From assembly GCF_007000325.2 (NCBI RefSeq), contig NZ_CP117267.1, positions 3,374,501 to 3,438,500 of the forward strand: a stretch of 64,000 bases of DNA. Direction: 5' to 3'. This stretch comes from Rhizobium rhododendri (GTDB taxonomy: Bacteria; Pseudomonadota; Alphaproteobacteria; Rhizobiales; Rhizobiaceae). Below are positions 1 to 9,709 of the stretch, piece by piece. The position numbers and the translations under genes are program-made. The number at the start of each line of letters is the position of its first letter. Position 1 is the first letter of the stretch. Below the pieces are notes generated by a model. The model did not search any database, was not told the origin of the DNA, and saw nothing but the letters and a program-made list of their open reading frames with translations.

Positions 1-712
1 GTTGCAGCGCGCGAGCGCAGTCCACCATGTCTCGATGGCTGGAGGTGTCGTAGGAAACATGGGTCGTGAACGCATGCAGATCGACGGCATCGGCTGAAAG
101 GCGTCCGACCAGCGCTGTGTTGGCGGGATCGCTGTAGCGGCCACGGAGTGTGCCGAGGGCAAGGGCCGCACCGTCCTTCAGCCAGGCGTCGATGCGCGTG
201 GCAAGGACCGGGCCGGCGTGGCGGGGCAAAAACACGCGGCTGACAACCGCCGCGCAGACGATAGCCACTGCAATCTCGATGACCCGGGCCGCCGCATAGG
301 TGAAGGCAATCTCCGGCGTTGCAACGATCGGAAATGCCGTCAGCGCCGTCGTATAGCCGGCAAGCATGAAGACATAGCTGCGCGGTGTCCGGTCGAGCAG
401 CGCTACGGCGAGACAGAGCCCCATCCACAAGGAGATGGCGAGCGTCAGGACTTCGGGTGAATTGACCAGATTGGGAAGCAGGATGACGGTCATGGTGCCG
501 CCGATCGCCGTTCCGAGCAAGCGATAGACGGCCTTCGACGTGCTTGCACCCGACAGGGGATGCGAAACGATATAGACAGTGCCCACAGCCCAGTAGGGAT
601 TCTGAAGGTCGAAACAGAGGGCAATCGCGAGCGCCAGCATCGCCGCGATAAAGGTCTTCAGCGAAAAGACGACGTCGCCCAGCTCCGGAAAACGGCTTGC
701 TTTACTGGTCAT
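1..712 (-). CDS. FUSC family inner-membrane protein (fusaric acid resistance type), partial
   Basis: The reading frame starts at the ATG at 712 and runs open off the left edge, so only the N-terminal 237 residues are present. The protein opens MTSKASRFPELGDVVFSLKT and continues with several hydrophobic stretches, including AAMLALAIALCFDL followed by QNPYWAVGTVYIV, a signature of the FUSC/AaeB/YccS family. These proteins export aromatic acids or are of unknown transport role at the inner membrane. The start overlaps the end of the upstream MarR gene by 11 bases (ATGACCAGTAA), so translation of the two is probably coupled. The substrate cannot be told from sequence; AaeB-like export of aromatic carboxylates is the nearest known model. 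Confidence 0.85.
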   Translation of the reverse strand, partial: MTSKASRFPELGDVVFSLKTFIAAMLALAIALCFDLQNPYWAVGTVYIVSHPLSGASTSKAVYRLLGTAIGGTMTVILLPNLVNSPEVLTLAISLWMGLCLAVALLDRTPRSYVFMLAGYTTALTAFPIVATPEIAFTYAAARVIEIAVAIVCAAVVSRVFLPRHAGPVLATRIDAWLKDGAALALGTLRGRYSDPANTALVGRLSADAVDLHAFTTHVSYDTSSHRDMVDCARALQ

Positions 713-1184
713 CGTCGGATGCCCCGGTAAAGGAAGAAGCCTTTGTGGAAATGATCCTGAGGACGTCGAGCGCCGCCAGCATCTGCTCTGGTGGAATGTC
801 GCCGAGCATCGTCTCACGCAGCTTTGCGGCGCATTTCTCACAGCGTTCGGCGACGATTTTTCCGGCTGGTGTCAGTTCAACCAGCTTGATGCGACGGTCC
901 GTATCGTCGGGCACGCGGCAGATCAGGCCGTCGCTTTCCAGTCCGTCGAGCACGCGCACCAGCGTCGGGCCTTCTATTCCAACCCTGTCGGCCAGTACGC
1001 CCTGGGGAATGCGGTCGCCCAATCGAAGAAGGGTGATCAGCGGTGCGGCAGTCGCGTCCGACAGATTGTGTTCCACGAGCATGATGTTGAGAGCCCGCCG
1101 CCAGCCGCGCCCGGAGACGAGCAGAAGCGGGGCGAACTCGGCCCATAAACTCTTCAAATTAGTTTTCATGCTTATCGATAGCAT
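702..1184 (-). CDS. MarR family transcriptional regulator
   Basis: A 160-residue winged-helix protein of usual MarR size. The recognition part is ADRVGIEGPTLVRVLDGLE and the wing DRRIKLVELTPAG, the classical DxRxxxxxLT pattern. A second in-frame ATG five codons in (1169, MKTNLKS) is an equally plausible start; neither has a strong ribosome binding site. The gene lies just upstream of, and overlaps, a FUSC transporter gene, as regulators of aromatic-compound efflux often do. An 11-base inverted repeat covers its own start region, so autorepression relieved by a phenolic-type ligand is likely. Family assignment is firm; ligand and target are inference. Confidence 0.88.
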   Translation of the reverse strand: MLSISMKTNLKSLWAEFAPLLLVSGRGWRRALNIMLVEHNLSDATAAPLITLLRLGDRIPQGVLADRVGIEGPTLVRVLDGLESDGLICRVPDDTDRRIKLVELTPAGKIVAERCEKCAAKLRETMLGDIPPEQMLAALDVLRIISTKASSFTGASDDDQ

Positions 1185-1197
1185 TCAACTGATTTGA
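1154..1197. promoter_or_regulatory. Candidate MarR operator (inverted repeat over the marR start)
   Basis: TCAAATTAGTT at 1154-1164 is repeated inverted as AACTGATTTGA at 1187-1197 with one mismatch in 11. The self-complementary core TATCGATA (1173-1180) lies between the arms. The repeat covers both possible start codons of the MarR gene, where a bound dimer would block its transcription. A direct binding role is inferred. Confidence 0.5.
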
Positions 1198-1318
1198 GTG
1201 CAATCGGATTTTGGGCAGGGAAGAAGGCTGCAAGTCCGGAAGATCTCAAGATCGGGGCCCAAAGCAGCATTCGGATGCCATTTTCAATATTTTGTGACCC
1301 TGCCCGCATCGTCTAAAC

Positions 1319-1347
1319 TTGAAATGACTACTCATGTTAAATATAGG
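1319..1347 (+). promoter_or_regulatory. Candidate promoter with RirA-type IRO box for the iron importer
   Basis: TTGAAA at 1319-1324 and TATAGG at 1342-1347 are 17 bases apart and resemble a housekeeping promoter. TGA-N9-TCA, the IRO-box pattern bound by the rhizobial iron repressor RirA, lies at 1320-1334 on top of the -35 element. It is followed by the iron-binding protein gene at 1389. The pattern is short, so a chance match is possible; position and context support it. Confidence 0.45.
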
Positions 1348-1388
1348 GCTGAGGAGAAATCTGTCCGCCCACCCAAATCGAGGATGCC

Positions 1389-2408
1389 ATGAAGTTTTCC
1401 CGTTCATTTTTTGCCGGCCTGACACTTGCCTGCGCTACCGCAGCAGGCCCGTTGGCTGTTTCCCTGGCGCACGCGCAGGATGATGGCATCGTCGTCTACA
1501 ATGCCCAGCATGAGACACTGACCCAGGCATGGGCCGAAGGGTTCACCAAAGACACCGGCATCAAGGTCACGGTCCGCAATGGCAGCGACATGCAGTTCGC
1601 CAATCAGATCATCGAGGAAGGCGCAGCATCGCCAGCCGACGTGTTCCTGACCGAAAATTCCCCGGCGATGGTCCTGGTCGATGCCGCCGGCCTTTTCGCC
1701 CCGATCGACGCGGATACGCTGGCCCAGCTTCCTGAGACCTTCAAGGCGGCAGACGGCAAATGGACGGGCGTTGCCGCCCGGACCACCGTCTTTGCCTATG
1801 ACAAGACGAAGCTGAAGGAGGCCGATCTGCCGAAATCCATGATGGATCTTGCCGATCCGAAGTGGAAGGGACGCTGGGGCGCCTCGCCGGGCGGCGCGGA
1901 TTTCCAGGCAATCGTCAGCGCCTTTCTGGAATTGAAGGGCGAGGCGGAGACCGCCAAATGGCTAAAGGCGCTGAAAGAGAATGCAACGAGCTACAAGGGT
2001 AACAGCGTTGCGATGAAAGCCGTCAATGCCGGCGAGATCGAAGGCGCGCTGATCTATCACTATTACTGGTTCGGCGATCAGGCGAAGACCGGCGAAAACA
2101 GCAAGAATGTCGCCCTGCATTACTTCAAGAACCAGGATCCGGGCGCGTTCGTCAGCATTTCCGGCGGCGCTGTGCTTGCCTCCAGCCAGCATCAGAAAGA
2201 AGCCCAGGCCTTCATCAAGTGGATCACCGGCAAGGGTGGCCAGACGGTGCTGCGCGATGGCAATTCATTCGAGTATGCGGTTGGCAACGGTGCGCAGTCC
2301 AATCCCAAGCTGGTGCCGCTTGCCGAGTTGCAGGCCCCCAAGATCGAGCCGTCCAAGCTGAACAGCAAGAAGGTGACCGATCTGATGACGGCCGCCGGCC
2401 TCATCTGA
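1389..2408 (+). CDS. Ferric iron ABC transporter, periplasmic substrate-binding protein
   Basis: A 339-residue FbpA/AfuA/SfuA-type binding protein. Residues 1-29 form a Sec signal peptide ending ...LAHAQ. The mature start [10 protein letters not shown] carries the His of the FbpA N-terminal iron site, and YHYYWFG near residue 225 supplies the paired Tyr ligands of this family. It collects Fe(III) in the periplasm for the permease and ATPase encoded just downstream. GAGG lies seven bases before the ATG. A strong hairpin separates it from the permease gene, which could keep its transcript more abundant. Expression is probably iron-repressed through the upstream RirA-type site (inference). Confidence 0.9.
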   Translation: MKFSRSFFAGLTLACATAAGPLAVSLAHAQDDGIVVYNAQHETLTQAWAEGFTKDTGIKVTVRNGSDMQFANQIIEEGAASPADVFLTENSPAMVLVDAAGLFAPIDADTLAQLPETFKAADGKWTGVAARTTVFAYDKTKLKEADLPKSMMDLADPKWKGRWGASPGGADFQAIVSAFLELKGEAETAKWLKALKENATSYKGNSVAMKAVNAGEIEGALIYHYYWFGDQAKTGENSKNVALHYFKNQDPGAFVSISGGAVLASSQHQKEAQAFIKWITGKGGQTVLRDGNSFEYAVGNGAQSNPKLVPLAELQAPKIEPSKLNSKKVTDLMTAAGLI

Positions 2409-2471
2409 TACCTCTTGCGCAAGGCTCGCCTGCCCTGCTAGGGCCTTGGCAACAGCGTCACGCATTATCAT

Positions 2472-2497
2472 CGGCAATCGCCCACTGGCGGTTGCCG
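2472..2497 (+). other. Intercistronic hairpin between iron-binding protein and permease genes
   Basis: CGGCAATCGCC (2472-2482) pairs with GGCGGTTGCCG (2487-2497) over 11 pairs, one of them a G-U wobble, around a CACT loop. No T-run follows, so it is more likely an mRNA-stability element for the binding-protein message than a Rho-independent terminator. Confidence 0.6.
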
Positions 2498-2526
2498 TGC
2501 TGTATTCAGAAATGAGGGCAGCCGTC

Positions 2527-4125
2527 ATGCTGCAAAAAAACAGCCAAGCCGCACCCGGCTATCCGGCCGATGCCCTGCGCCTGACAAGGCCGGCGGCATC
2601 TCGTGGCCGCGTGCCGAACGTGCCGGTTTTCGTTGTTGCTGCCCTCGTGTCGTTGCTCAGCCTACTGCCGCTTGGCTTCATAGTCTGGATTACTATCCAG
2701 ACCGGCTGGCAGCAGGTGATCGCGCTGGTCTTTCGAAATCGCGTCGGCGAGCTGCTGATCAACACTGTGCTGCTCGAAGTCTGCACGCTGCCGCTCTGCA
2801 TCATCCTTGCGGTTACGCTCGCCTGGCTTACCGAACGCACCGACATTTTCGGCGCGCGGATATGGTCGTGGCTCTCGGCGGCACCCCTCGCAGTTCCTGC
2901 CTTCGTTCACAGCTACGCCTGGGTCAGCCTGGTTCCGGGCATGCGTGGCCTGTCGAGCGGCGTGCTCGTTTCGGTTCTCGCCTACTATCCATTTCTCTAC
3001 CTCCCGGTCGCAGCTGCCTTGCGCCGTCTCGATCCGGCCATCGAAGATGCGGCCGCCTCTCTCGGGCTGGGCCCCTGGCGTGTCTTTTTCCGCGCCGTAC
3101 TGCCGCAGCTGCGACTGGCGATTTGCGGGGGTTCGCTATTGATCGGCCTCCATCTCCTGGCCGAATACGGCCTGTTCATCATGATCCGCTTCGATACGTT
3201 CGCGACCGCCATCGTCGACCAGTTTCAGTCTGCCTACAACAGCCCGGCCGCCAATATGCTCGGCGGCGTTCTGGTGCTGTGCTGCCTGCTGATGCTTGGC
3301 CTCGATGCGCTGATCCGCGGCAATGAACGCTACGCCCGTGTCGGCTCCGGTGCCGCCCGTCCGGCAGATTGCCGCCGTCTCGGCCGCCTCGCACTCCCCT
3401 GCATCCTGTTGCCGGTCATCACGGCAGCGCTGGCTCTGGGCGTGCCCTTCGTGACGCTGGCGCGCTGGCTGGTGATCGGCGGCGCCGATATCTGGCGGAT
3501 GGATATGCTCGGATTGGCCTTCGCGCAGACAATGGTGCTGGCAATCGCCGGCGGCATCCTGGCAACGGTCGCTGCAGCGCCGATGGCCTGGCTCTCCGTG
3601 CGTGCGCCGGGCAGGCTGCAACGGCTGCTCGAAGCCTGCCACTATTATGTGGGCTCGCTGCCGGGCGTTGTCGTGGCGCTGGCGCTCGTCTCGATCACCG
3701 TGCGAATGATCCTGCCGCTCTATCAGACCTTTGCGACGCTGCTGGTTGCCTACGTGTTGCTGTTTCTGCCGCGTGCCATGGTCGGCCTCAGGGCCAGCAT
3801 TGCCCAGGCGCCGGTAGAACTGGAGCGGGCAGCCATGGCCCTTGGCCGCACGCCAGGTCAGGCGGTCCGCCAGATCACCATGCGGCTTGCGGCGCCAGGC
3901 GCTGCGGCAAGCGTTGCACTTGTCGCGCTCGGCATCACCAACGAGCTGACGGCAACGCTGATGCTCTCGCCAAACGGCACCGTGACGCTGGCGACGAAAT
4001 TCTGGTCGCTGACCAGCGAGATCGACTATGTCTCGGCTGCCCCTTATGCCCTGATGATGGTCGTCCTGTCGTTGCCGCTCACCCTTCTTCTTCACATGCA
4101 ATCCAAGCGAACGGCCGGGCAATGA
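2527..4125 (+). CDS. Ferric iron ABC transporter, permease (fused two-fold type)
   Basis: A 532-residue FbpB/SfuB-type permease with two homologous halves, each with an ABC-permease domain. The EAA-type loops are visible as [17 protein letters not shown] (first half) and [19 protein letters not shown] (second half). It forms the membrane channel for Fe(III). The frame is open back to a TTG at 2446 and an ATG at 2512, but the ATG at 2527 has GAGGG eight bases before it and gives MLQKNSQ, so I start there. The stop overlaps the ATPase start by ATGA, showing translational coupling. Confidence 0.88.
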   Translation: MLQKNSQAAPGYPADALRLTRPAASRGRVPNVPVFVVAALVSLLSLLPLGFIVWITIQTGWQQVIALVFRNRVGELLINTVLLEVCTLPLCIILAVTLAWLTERTDIFGARIWSWLSAAPLAVPAFVHSYAWVSLVPGMRGLSSGVLVSVLAYYPFLYLPVAAALRRLDPAIEDAAASLGLGPWRVFFRAVLPQLRLAICGGSLLIGLHLLAEYGLFIMIRFDTFATAIVDQFQSAYNSPAANMLGGVLVLCCLLMLGLDALIRGNERYARVGSGAARPADCRRLGRLALPCILLPVITAALALGVPFVTLARWLVIGGADIWRMDMLGLAFAQTMVLAIAGGILATVAAAPMAWLSVRAPGRLQRLLEACHYYVGSLPGVVVALALVSITVRMILPLYQTFATLLVAYVLLFLPRAMVGLRASIAQAPVELERAAMALGRTPGQAVRQITMRLAAPGAAASVALVALGITNELTATLMLSPNGTVTLATKFWSLTSEIDYVSAAPYALMMVVLSLPLTLLLHMQSKRTAGQ

Positions 4126-5177
4126 CCTTCCTGACGATCCAAGATATCAGCAAGCGCTACGGCCCTGTCCTGGCGCTCGACAGCATCGACCTGCAGGTTG
4201 AAATCGGCAGCCGCACCGCTATCGTCGGCCCTTCCGGCTCCGGCAAGACGACTTTGCTGCGTATCATCGCGGGCTTCGAACAGCCGGATCATGGCCGCGT
4301 CGTTCTGCAGGGCGAGACACTGGCCGATGGACCTTCTATCGTGCCCGCGCATCGCCGGGGCATCGGCATAGTCTCCCAGGACGGCGCCCTCTTTCCCCAT
4401 CTGAGCGTGGCCGAAAACATCGGCTTCGGCATCGAGCGCGGTGTTGCTGACCGCAGCGAGATCATCCGCGACCTCGTGGATATGGTCGAGCTCGATCATG
4501 CCATGCTCGATCGACGTCCGCATCAGCTGTCCGGCGGCCAGCAGCAGCGTGTTGCACTGGCCCGCGCGCTTGCCCGCAAGCCGAAGCTGATGCTGCTCGA
4601 CGAGCCCTTTTCGGCACTCGACACCGGGCTGCGTGAAAACATGCGCAAGGCCGTGGCGAGAGTTTTGCAGACGGCCGGTATCACCGCAATTCTCGTTACC
4701 CACGATCAGGCCGAGGCCTTGTCCTTCGCAGATCAGGTCGCCGTGCTACGCGGTGGACAACTGGTCCAGGCCGGCCCGCCCCAGTCGCTTTACCTCCGTC
4801 CTGTCGATCGGGAGACGGCAACGTTTCTTGGCGATGCGCTGCTTTTGCCTGCCGATCTCGGAGAGGGTTTTGCGGATTGCGTACTGGGCCGGATCGTAAC
4901 GGACGCGCCAGCGCAAAGTGGCCCATCTGAAATCATGCTGCGCCCCGAGCAGCTTCATCTCTCCCTTGCCGAAGGCGCGCCGGACGGAACGGGATGCCGG
5001 GGAACCGTGGACGACATCGAGTTCGGCGGCGCGCTTTGCACCGTCACCCTGCGTCTCGCCGAACAGAACGGCGGCTCCACACTGATGGTCAAATGCTCCG
5101 GGATAGGCCTTCCCGCCATTGGCAGCGCGGTCGAGGTGACCGTGCGCGGTAGCGCCCATGTCTTTGCCACGCTTTAG
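4122..5177 (+). CDS. Ferric iron ABC transporter, ATP-binding protein
   Basis: A 351-residue FbpC/PotA-type ATPase. Walker A is GPSGSGKTT near residue 37, the signature is LSGGQQQR, Walker [13 protein letters not shown], and the switch His is in [10 protein letters not shown]. The C-terminal ~110 residues form a TOBE-like regulatory domain, normal for importers of this subfamily. It starts on the ATGA shared with the permease stop; the same frame is open far upstream, but that part only shadows the permease gene. It ends 29 bases before the convergent adenine deaminase gene, with no clear terminator between them. Confidence 0.9.
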   Translation: MTFLTIQDISKRYGPVLALDSIDLQVEIGSRTAIVGPSGSGKTTLLRIIAGFEQPDHGRVVLQGETLADGPSIVPAHRRGIGIVSQDGALFPHLSVAENIGFGIERGVADRSEIIRDLVDMVELDHAMLDRRPHQLSGGQQQRVALARALARKPKLMLLDEPFSALDTGLRENMRKAVARVLQTAGITAILVTHDQAEALSFADQVAVLRGGQLVQAGPPQSLYLRPVDRETATFLGDALLLPADLGEGFADCVLGRIVTDAPAQSGPSEIMLRPEQLHLSLAEGAPDGTGCRGTVDDIEFGGALCTVTLRLAEQNGGSTLMVKCSGIGLPAIGSAVEVTVRGSAHVFATL

Positions 5178-5206
5178 GCATGGCAAAGGTTAGGCCGACA
5201 ACTCTC

Positions 5207-6985
5207 TCAGAGAACCGGACTTTCCAGCAGCTGGCCGGTTGTCACGTCGGCAATGCCACGGTCGGTCTGGTGCGGCCCGATGTTGCAAGCGAGCGCCGCG
5301 CCGAAACACGCCTTGAACACCAGATAGGGCGGCTTCCAGTCGACAACCCGCGTCATGGCCTTGCGTATGGCGCCAAACCCCGCCGCGATATCCTCCAGTC
5401 CAGCCTCGCTGACAAGGCCGGAGAGCGGTAGCGGCAAGATGGCATCGAGCCTGCCGTTCGAGGCCACCGCCATACCGCCGCCCGCAGCGATCACGGCATT
5501 TGCAGCCAGCGTCATGTCGCGCACATTGCCACCGAACACAGTCAGGTTGTGGCTGTCATGCGATACAGTCGTACAGAAAGCACCTCGCCATTCACCCCAA
5601 CCGGTGAGAAAGCCGATTCGCGGCCGTTCATCGACGCGGCCATGTCGGTGCGCGATCGCGAGCAGGGTCGTCCCCGGCGGCGGAACGACGAAGCCACCTG
5701 CAACATCGGCAGTCATCTCGCCCCAGGCCGTAAATCGTGGCTGGTCTATGGTGGCGATGCGTACTCTGTCTCCGTCCGCCAATACGCGAAAATCGTCTTC
5801 GGAAAGCGGTTCCAGCTTGACGGAATGGCGCAATGGCTCCGGATCGAGCCTCGCCGCTGTAAACAGCGCTTTGCCGTTACGGGCAACGGGCTTGCCATCG
5901 GCGAGGACAAGCCTTGCCCGGAAATCCTCGAGATCGTCGAATAACACGATGTCAGCCCGTCGACCGGCGGCAATCAGGCCGAGGTCAGGCCGGTTCAAGC
6001 GCATTGCGGCGTTCAGGGTTGCTGCGCGCAAAGCCCACTCTGGACGTAGGCCATCGCGCACCAGCCGCCGCACGACATCGTCAAGACCGCCATCCCGGTG
6101 GAGTTCGTCGGGAAATACATCGTCGGTGCATAGCGTGATGGTCTGGGGCATATGGCCGAGCTTATTGATTTCATTCACGAACTGCGTCAGCAGGTGATCA
6201 TGTGAGCCGCGCAGTTCGATCGTCATTCCGGCCGAGAGTTTGGCGAGGAAGTCGGCGCCGGAGGTGAGCTCATGGTCGGATGTCACGCCTGCTGCCATAA
6301 AGGCGTTGAGATCGGCTCCCTCAAGTCCCCGCGCGTGGCCTGCAACGATCTTGCCTGAAGCGAGACCGGCGTTGACGATGCCGGTCATGCGCGGATCGCC
6401 GTCGATGACGCCGCGCATGTTCATCACCTCGGCGACGCCACCGATCTCGGGCCAGGACAGGATCTCGGCAATCACAGCTGCGTCGAAGTCCGCGCCGGCG
6501 CATTCCAGTCCCGGTGCCGAGGGAACGCTGGAAGGCGCAAGGGTGATCACTCGCAAAGGCAGGGGCCGCGTGGCCTCCACAGCCCAGCGCACGGCGGCCA
6601 GCCCGTGGACATTGCCGAATTCGTGCGGATCCCAGACAATTGTCGTAACGCCGCGCGGCATGACGCATTCCGCATAGGCCGCAGGCGTGATCATCGAGCT
6701 TTCGATGTGCATATGCGTGTCGATGAGCCCCGGCGACAGGAATGCGCCGGCCGCATCGATGATTTCGCTCGCGTCGGTTCTGCTGCCAGCAGGATGCACG
6801 CTGGCAATCAGGGCCCCCGTCAATCCGATATCGCAGTTGTCGATTTGCCCTGTGACCATGTTGACGAGTCGACCGCCGGTAATCAGCACATCAAACGGCG
6901 TATCGCCCCGCGCTGCCGAGGAGGCACGGGCCCTGAGAGCCGGATGGTTGAGGTCTGCGGGATCGCGCGCGCGCGTTTCGGTCAT
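5207..6985 (-). CDS. ade: Adenine deaminase (amidohydrolase family)
   Basis: A 592-residue enzyme of the bacterial AdeC/COG1001 type that converts adenine to hypoxanthine and ammonia. The metal-binding HxH is in LIDTHMHIESS, followed by WDPHEFGN and VAGHARGL, all hallmarks of the family. The length matches the two-domain bacterial enzyme. It is the last gene of a seven-gene minus-strand operon and overlaps the nucleoside hydrolase gene by four bases, so base released by that hydrolase would be deaminated next. Rhizobia may carry more than one AdeC paralogue, so strict adenine specificity is likely rather than certain. Confidence 0.87.
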   Translation of the reverse strand: MTETRARDPADLNHPALRARASSAARGDTPFDVLITGGRLVNMVTGQIDNCDIGLTGALIASVHPAGSRTDASEIIDAAGAFLSPGLIDTHMHIESSMITPAAYAECVMPRGVTTIVWDPHEFGNVHGLAAVRWAVEATRPLPLRVITLAPSSVPSAPGLECAGADFDAAVIAEILSWPEIGGVAEVMNMRGVIDGDPRMTGIVNAGLASGKIVAGHARGLEGADLNAFMAAGVTSDHELTSGADFLAKLSAGMTIELRGSHDHLLTQFVNEINKLGHMPQTITLCTDDVFPDELHRDGGLDDVVRRLVRDGLRPEWALRAATLNAAMRLNRPDLGLIAAGRRADIVLFDDLEDFRARLVLADGKPVARNGKALFTAARLDPEPLRHSVKLEPLSEDDFRVLADGDRVRIATIDQPRFTAWGEMTADVAGGFVVPPPGTTLLAIAHRHGRVDERPRIGFLTGWGEWRGAFCTTVSHDSHNLTVFGGNVRDMTLAANAVIAAGGGMAVASNGRLDAILPLPLSGLVSEAGLEDIAAGFGAIRKAMTRVVDWKPPYLVFKACFGAALACNIGPHQTDRGIADVTTGQLLESPVL

Positions 6986-7905
6986 CGGCTGGCCTCGTCG
7001 GCGAGGGCACGCATGACCATGACGCGAGCCCTGGCTGCATCGATCCCGGCCACATAATGTGCGTTGAAAATGCCACGCGAGGCGCGAGATTCCACGACCG
7101 TCCGTCCTCGCGTATGGGATCCTTGCAACTCCACATCGATGCGGGCAGGTCGAAAGTCGGCGATATCTGGCTCAACGAAGATGGCAGCAGCGGTCGGATC
7201 GTAGAGCGCCATGCCGGCACGGCCGCGGCTGGTTCCAATCGTCACGTAGCCGCCCAGAAGATCGGCCAGCAACGTGGCTTTTTCGCTGGCTACCAGACGA
7301 AGGGCATCGACGTCCTCCGGGGTTGCGATCACCTTGCGGCAGATATCGAGATCGACCATGCGCAGCGGCAGGCCGTGGGCAAGGACGATTGCGAGCGCCT
7401 CCGGATCGGCAAAGGCATTGAATTCGGCCGATGCCGTATGATTGCCCGCTGTGACGCCACCGCCCATCCAGACCAGTTCCGTCACGCGGGTGGCAAGATC
7501 GGGCCGCGCCAGCGCCAGCGCCGCGATATTGGTGAGAGGCCCGAGCGCCAGGATCCGGCAGGGACCTTGGTTGGTCTCAAGCCATTGGCAAAGCGCGGCA
7601 AAGGCATTGCCCGGAGGCAGCCGCTCTGCTGCCGGCAGCGTCCTTCCCAGCGTGGGAATTCCGCTTGAGCCAAGGATCGCCTCGGCTGTTTCCAGCTGGC
7701 ATAGGACCGGCATTGCCCGCCCGCTGTGGATTTGAAAGCGCCAACCGAAAAATGCCGCCGCACTGGCTGCGTTGGCTCTCACCTGGTTGAGCGGAGTGTT
7801 CCCCATGACCAGCGAGACGCCGTCGATCTCAAGCCCCGAATGCGCCACCACCAGAATGGCGGCGATGTCGTCGAAGCCCATGTCGGTATCGATCCAGACC
7901 CCCAT
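6982..7905 (-). CDS. Nucleoside hydrolase (IU-NH family)
   Basis: A 307-residue inosine/uridine-preferring nucleoside hydrolase. The N-terminal calcium-binding motif reads DTDMGFDDIA, with Met in place of the usual Pro. The mid region WMGGG and EFNAFADPEA are typical of the ribose- and metal-binding core. The enzyme splits the N-glycosidic bond of nucleosides to free base and ribose. Placed between an ABC importer and adenine deaminase, it probably acts on imported purine nucleosides, although IU-NH sequences do not fix the base preference. Its last codons overlap the ade start. Confidence 0.85.
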   Translation of the reverse strand: MGVWIDTDMGFDDIAAILVVAHSGLEIDGVSLVMGNTPLNQVRANAASAAAFFGWRFQIHSGRAMPVLCQLETAEAILGSSGIPTLGRTLPAAERLPPGNAFAALCQWLETNQGPCRILALGPLTNIAALALARPDLATRVTELVWMGGGVTAGNHTASAEFNAFADPEALAIVLAHGLPLRMVDLDICRKVIATPEDVDALRLVASEKATLLADLLGGYVTIGTSRGRAGMALYDPTAAAIFVEPDIADFRPARIDVELQGSHTRGRTVVESRASRGIFNAHYVAGIDAARARVMVMRALADEASR

Positions 7906-7908
7906 GTT

Positions 7909-8937
7909 TCACCCGAACCTTTCCAGCACCGCTGCCGCATCGACCGGCAGATCGAATGCGAGCTCGCTGCCCATCGGCTGCGCAGCCAGGGCGGCTCCGA
8001 CTTCGGCCTTGATGGGACCGAGCGGCGTGTCGAGCAGGTACTCGCGTGTGTTTCCGGCAAAGGACGTGCCCCGGACGATGCCTCGAAACGGACCGACGCC
8101 GAGCGTGACCGCACGCGGACGCCAGGCGAGCCCCGCAGCACCTCGTGGCACGGGTTGAGACAGCGGCACGGCGCCACCGGCCGCTTTCATCCCGGTGCTC
8201 TCGGTGGGAAAGATGTTCTCGAATCCGACGAAGTCGGCAACGAAGGCGGAGACTGGTCGGTTATAGATCTCCTCCGGCGTACCGATCTGCTCGATTGCGC
8301 CATTCCGCATGACCACGATCCTGTCGGCCAGCGCCAGTGCCTCCACTTGGTCATGGGTGACGAAAATCATCGTCACGCCGGTCTTCTTCTGGACCCGCTG
8401 CAGTTCGGTGCGCATTTCCAGCCTGAGACGTGCGTCGAGATTGGACAGCGGCTCGTCGAGCAGCAGCACTTTAGGCTCCATCACCATAGAGCGTGCTAGC
8501 GCTACGCGTTGTTGCTGGCCGCCTGAGAGCTCTCCTGGTTTCCGGCGCGAGAAATCGCCAAGGCCCACAGACGTCAGGCCAGCGCCGACGCGCGCATCGA
8601 GGTCGCCGCCGCGCAGGCCCTTCAGGCGCAATCCGAAGGCGATGTTCTCGTAGACCGAAAGATGCGGGAAGAGGGCATAGGACTGGAAGACCAGGCCGAC
8701 TGCCCGTTTATTGGCGGAAACACGGGTGATGTCGACACCGTCTAGGCTGATCTTGCCTGAGGAGGGCGTCAGCAGTCCGGCGATAGCGCGCATTGTCGTC
8801 GTCTTGCCGCAGCCGGACGGGCCGAGCAGCGCCACCAGTTCCCCCCGACCGATCGTCAGGTCGAGATCCCTGACGGCAACGGTGCTGCCGTAGGCAAGCG
8901 TCAGCTTCTTGAGGGTGAGATAGGAGGCGTCAGACAT
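7909..8937 (-). CDS. ABC transporter ATP-binding protein (PotA-like)
   Basis: A 342-residue ATPase with Walker A GPSGCGKTT near residue 38, signature [14 protein letters not shown], Walker B VLLLDEPLSNLD and switch His in IFVTHDQVEALALAD. A TOBE-type C-terminal region follows. It energises the two PotB/PotC-like permeases encoded just upstream and overlaps the second by eight bases. The subfamily normally moves polyamines, putrescine or related small organic molecules; with nucleoside hydrolase and adenine deaminase downstream, a purine compound is the more likely cargo here. That assignment is by context only. Confidence 0.87.
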   Translation of the reverse strand: MSDASYLTLKKLTLAYGSTVAVRDLDLTIGRGELVALLGPSGCGKTTTMRAIAGLLTPSSGKISLDGVDITRVSANKRAVGLVFQSYALFPHLSVYENIAFGLRLKGLRGGDLDARVGAGLTSVGLGDFSRRKPGELSGGQQQRVALARSMVMEPKVLLLDEPLSNLDARLRLEMRTELQRVQKKTGVTMIFVTHDQVEALALADRIVVMRNGAIEQIGTPEEIYNRPVSAFVADFVGFENIFPTESTGMKAAGGAVPLSQPVPRGAAGLAWRPRAVTLGVGPFRGIVRGTSFAGNTREYLLDTPLGPIKAEVGAALAAQPMGSELAFDLPVDAAAVLERFG

Positions 8938-9709
8938 AGCGGGAAAATCCTAGAAAGCGTTCGGCCAGAAAGACGATGCCGATCGACAGGAAGGCGAGCA
9001 GTGCCGAAAGGGCGGCCACGGAGGGATCGTAGGTCGTCTCCATGTAGCCGAGCATGTTGATCGGCAGGGTCTGGATTCCGGGGCCCGACAGAAACAGCGA
9101 CACCGGCACCTGATTGAAGCTGGTGACAAACCCGAGGATAAACGCCGCCAGCACGCCGCCGCGTATATTCGGCAGCACGACGCGGAAGAAGGCGCCCGGC
9201 CGCGAAGAACCGAGCAACACTGCGGCTTCCTCGATGTCGGAGCGCAGGTTGTCGAGGCTGGCCGAGACGACGCGCACGGCATAGGGCAACACCAGCGCAG
9301 TATGGGCGCAGAACAGCGCGGCGGTAATGCTGAAGCCGAAGGGCACGACGAGATACCGTAGGATGGAGAGCCCGACGATGATGCCTGGTACGATGATGGG
9401 CGCTGACACGACCGTGCGGATGGTCTCGGCAAACGGCAGCCTGTAGCGGGAGAGCGCATAGGCGGCCGGCACGCCCAGGACCAGCGCACACAGGGTGCCG
9501 CCGACCGCAAGCAGCATGGACATGGCAAAGCTGGCGCGAAAGCTGTCAACGGTGAAGACTTTTTCCACCCAACGCAGCGAGAGGCCCTGCGGCGGAAAAG
9601 CCAGCGTCTCGCCGGCTGAAAGCGAGGCGGCAACAATGATGACGAACGGCCCGATCAGGAAGACCAGCAGCAAAGACAGGGCAATCGGTGAAAACAGCCG
9701 GCCGCTCAT
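8930..9709 (-). CDS. ABC transporter permease (PotC-like)
   Basis: A 259-residue inner-membrane protein with about six hydrophobic segments, beginning SPIALSLLLVFLIGPFVIIV. The EAA loop is EEAAVLLGSSRPGAFFRVVLP, which contacts the ATPase. It forms a heterodimer with the PotB-like permease whose gene it overlaps by four bases. No substrate-specific motif can be read. Length and topology are normal for the family. Confidence 0.87.
   Translation of the reverse strand: MSGRLFSPIALSLLLVFLIGPFVIIVAASLSAGETLAFPPQGLSLRWVEKVFTVDSFRASFAMSMLLAVGGTLCALVLGVPAAYALSRYRLPFAETIRTVVSAPIIVPGIIVGLSILRYLVVPFGFSITAALFCAHTALVLPYAVRVVSASLDNLRSDIEEAAVLLGSSRPGAFFRVVLPNIRGGVLAAFILGFVTSFNQVPVSLFLSGPGIQTLPINMLGYMETTYDPSVAALSALLAFLSIGIVFLAERFLGFSRYV

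Noticed and set aside
1198..1392. Open frame of 64 codons ahead of the iron-binding protein gene
   Set aside because: It overlaps the promoter region and the start of the real gene, lacks a ribosome site and has no protein-like composition.
3369..4121. N-terminal extension of the iron ATPase gene
   Set aside because: The frame is open across the permease gene but encodes Arg/Ala/Pro-rich shadow sequence; the ATPase begins at 4122.
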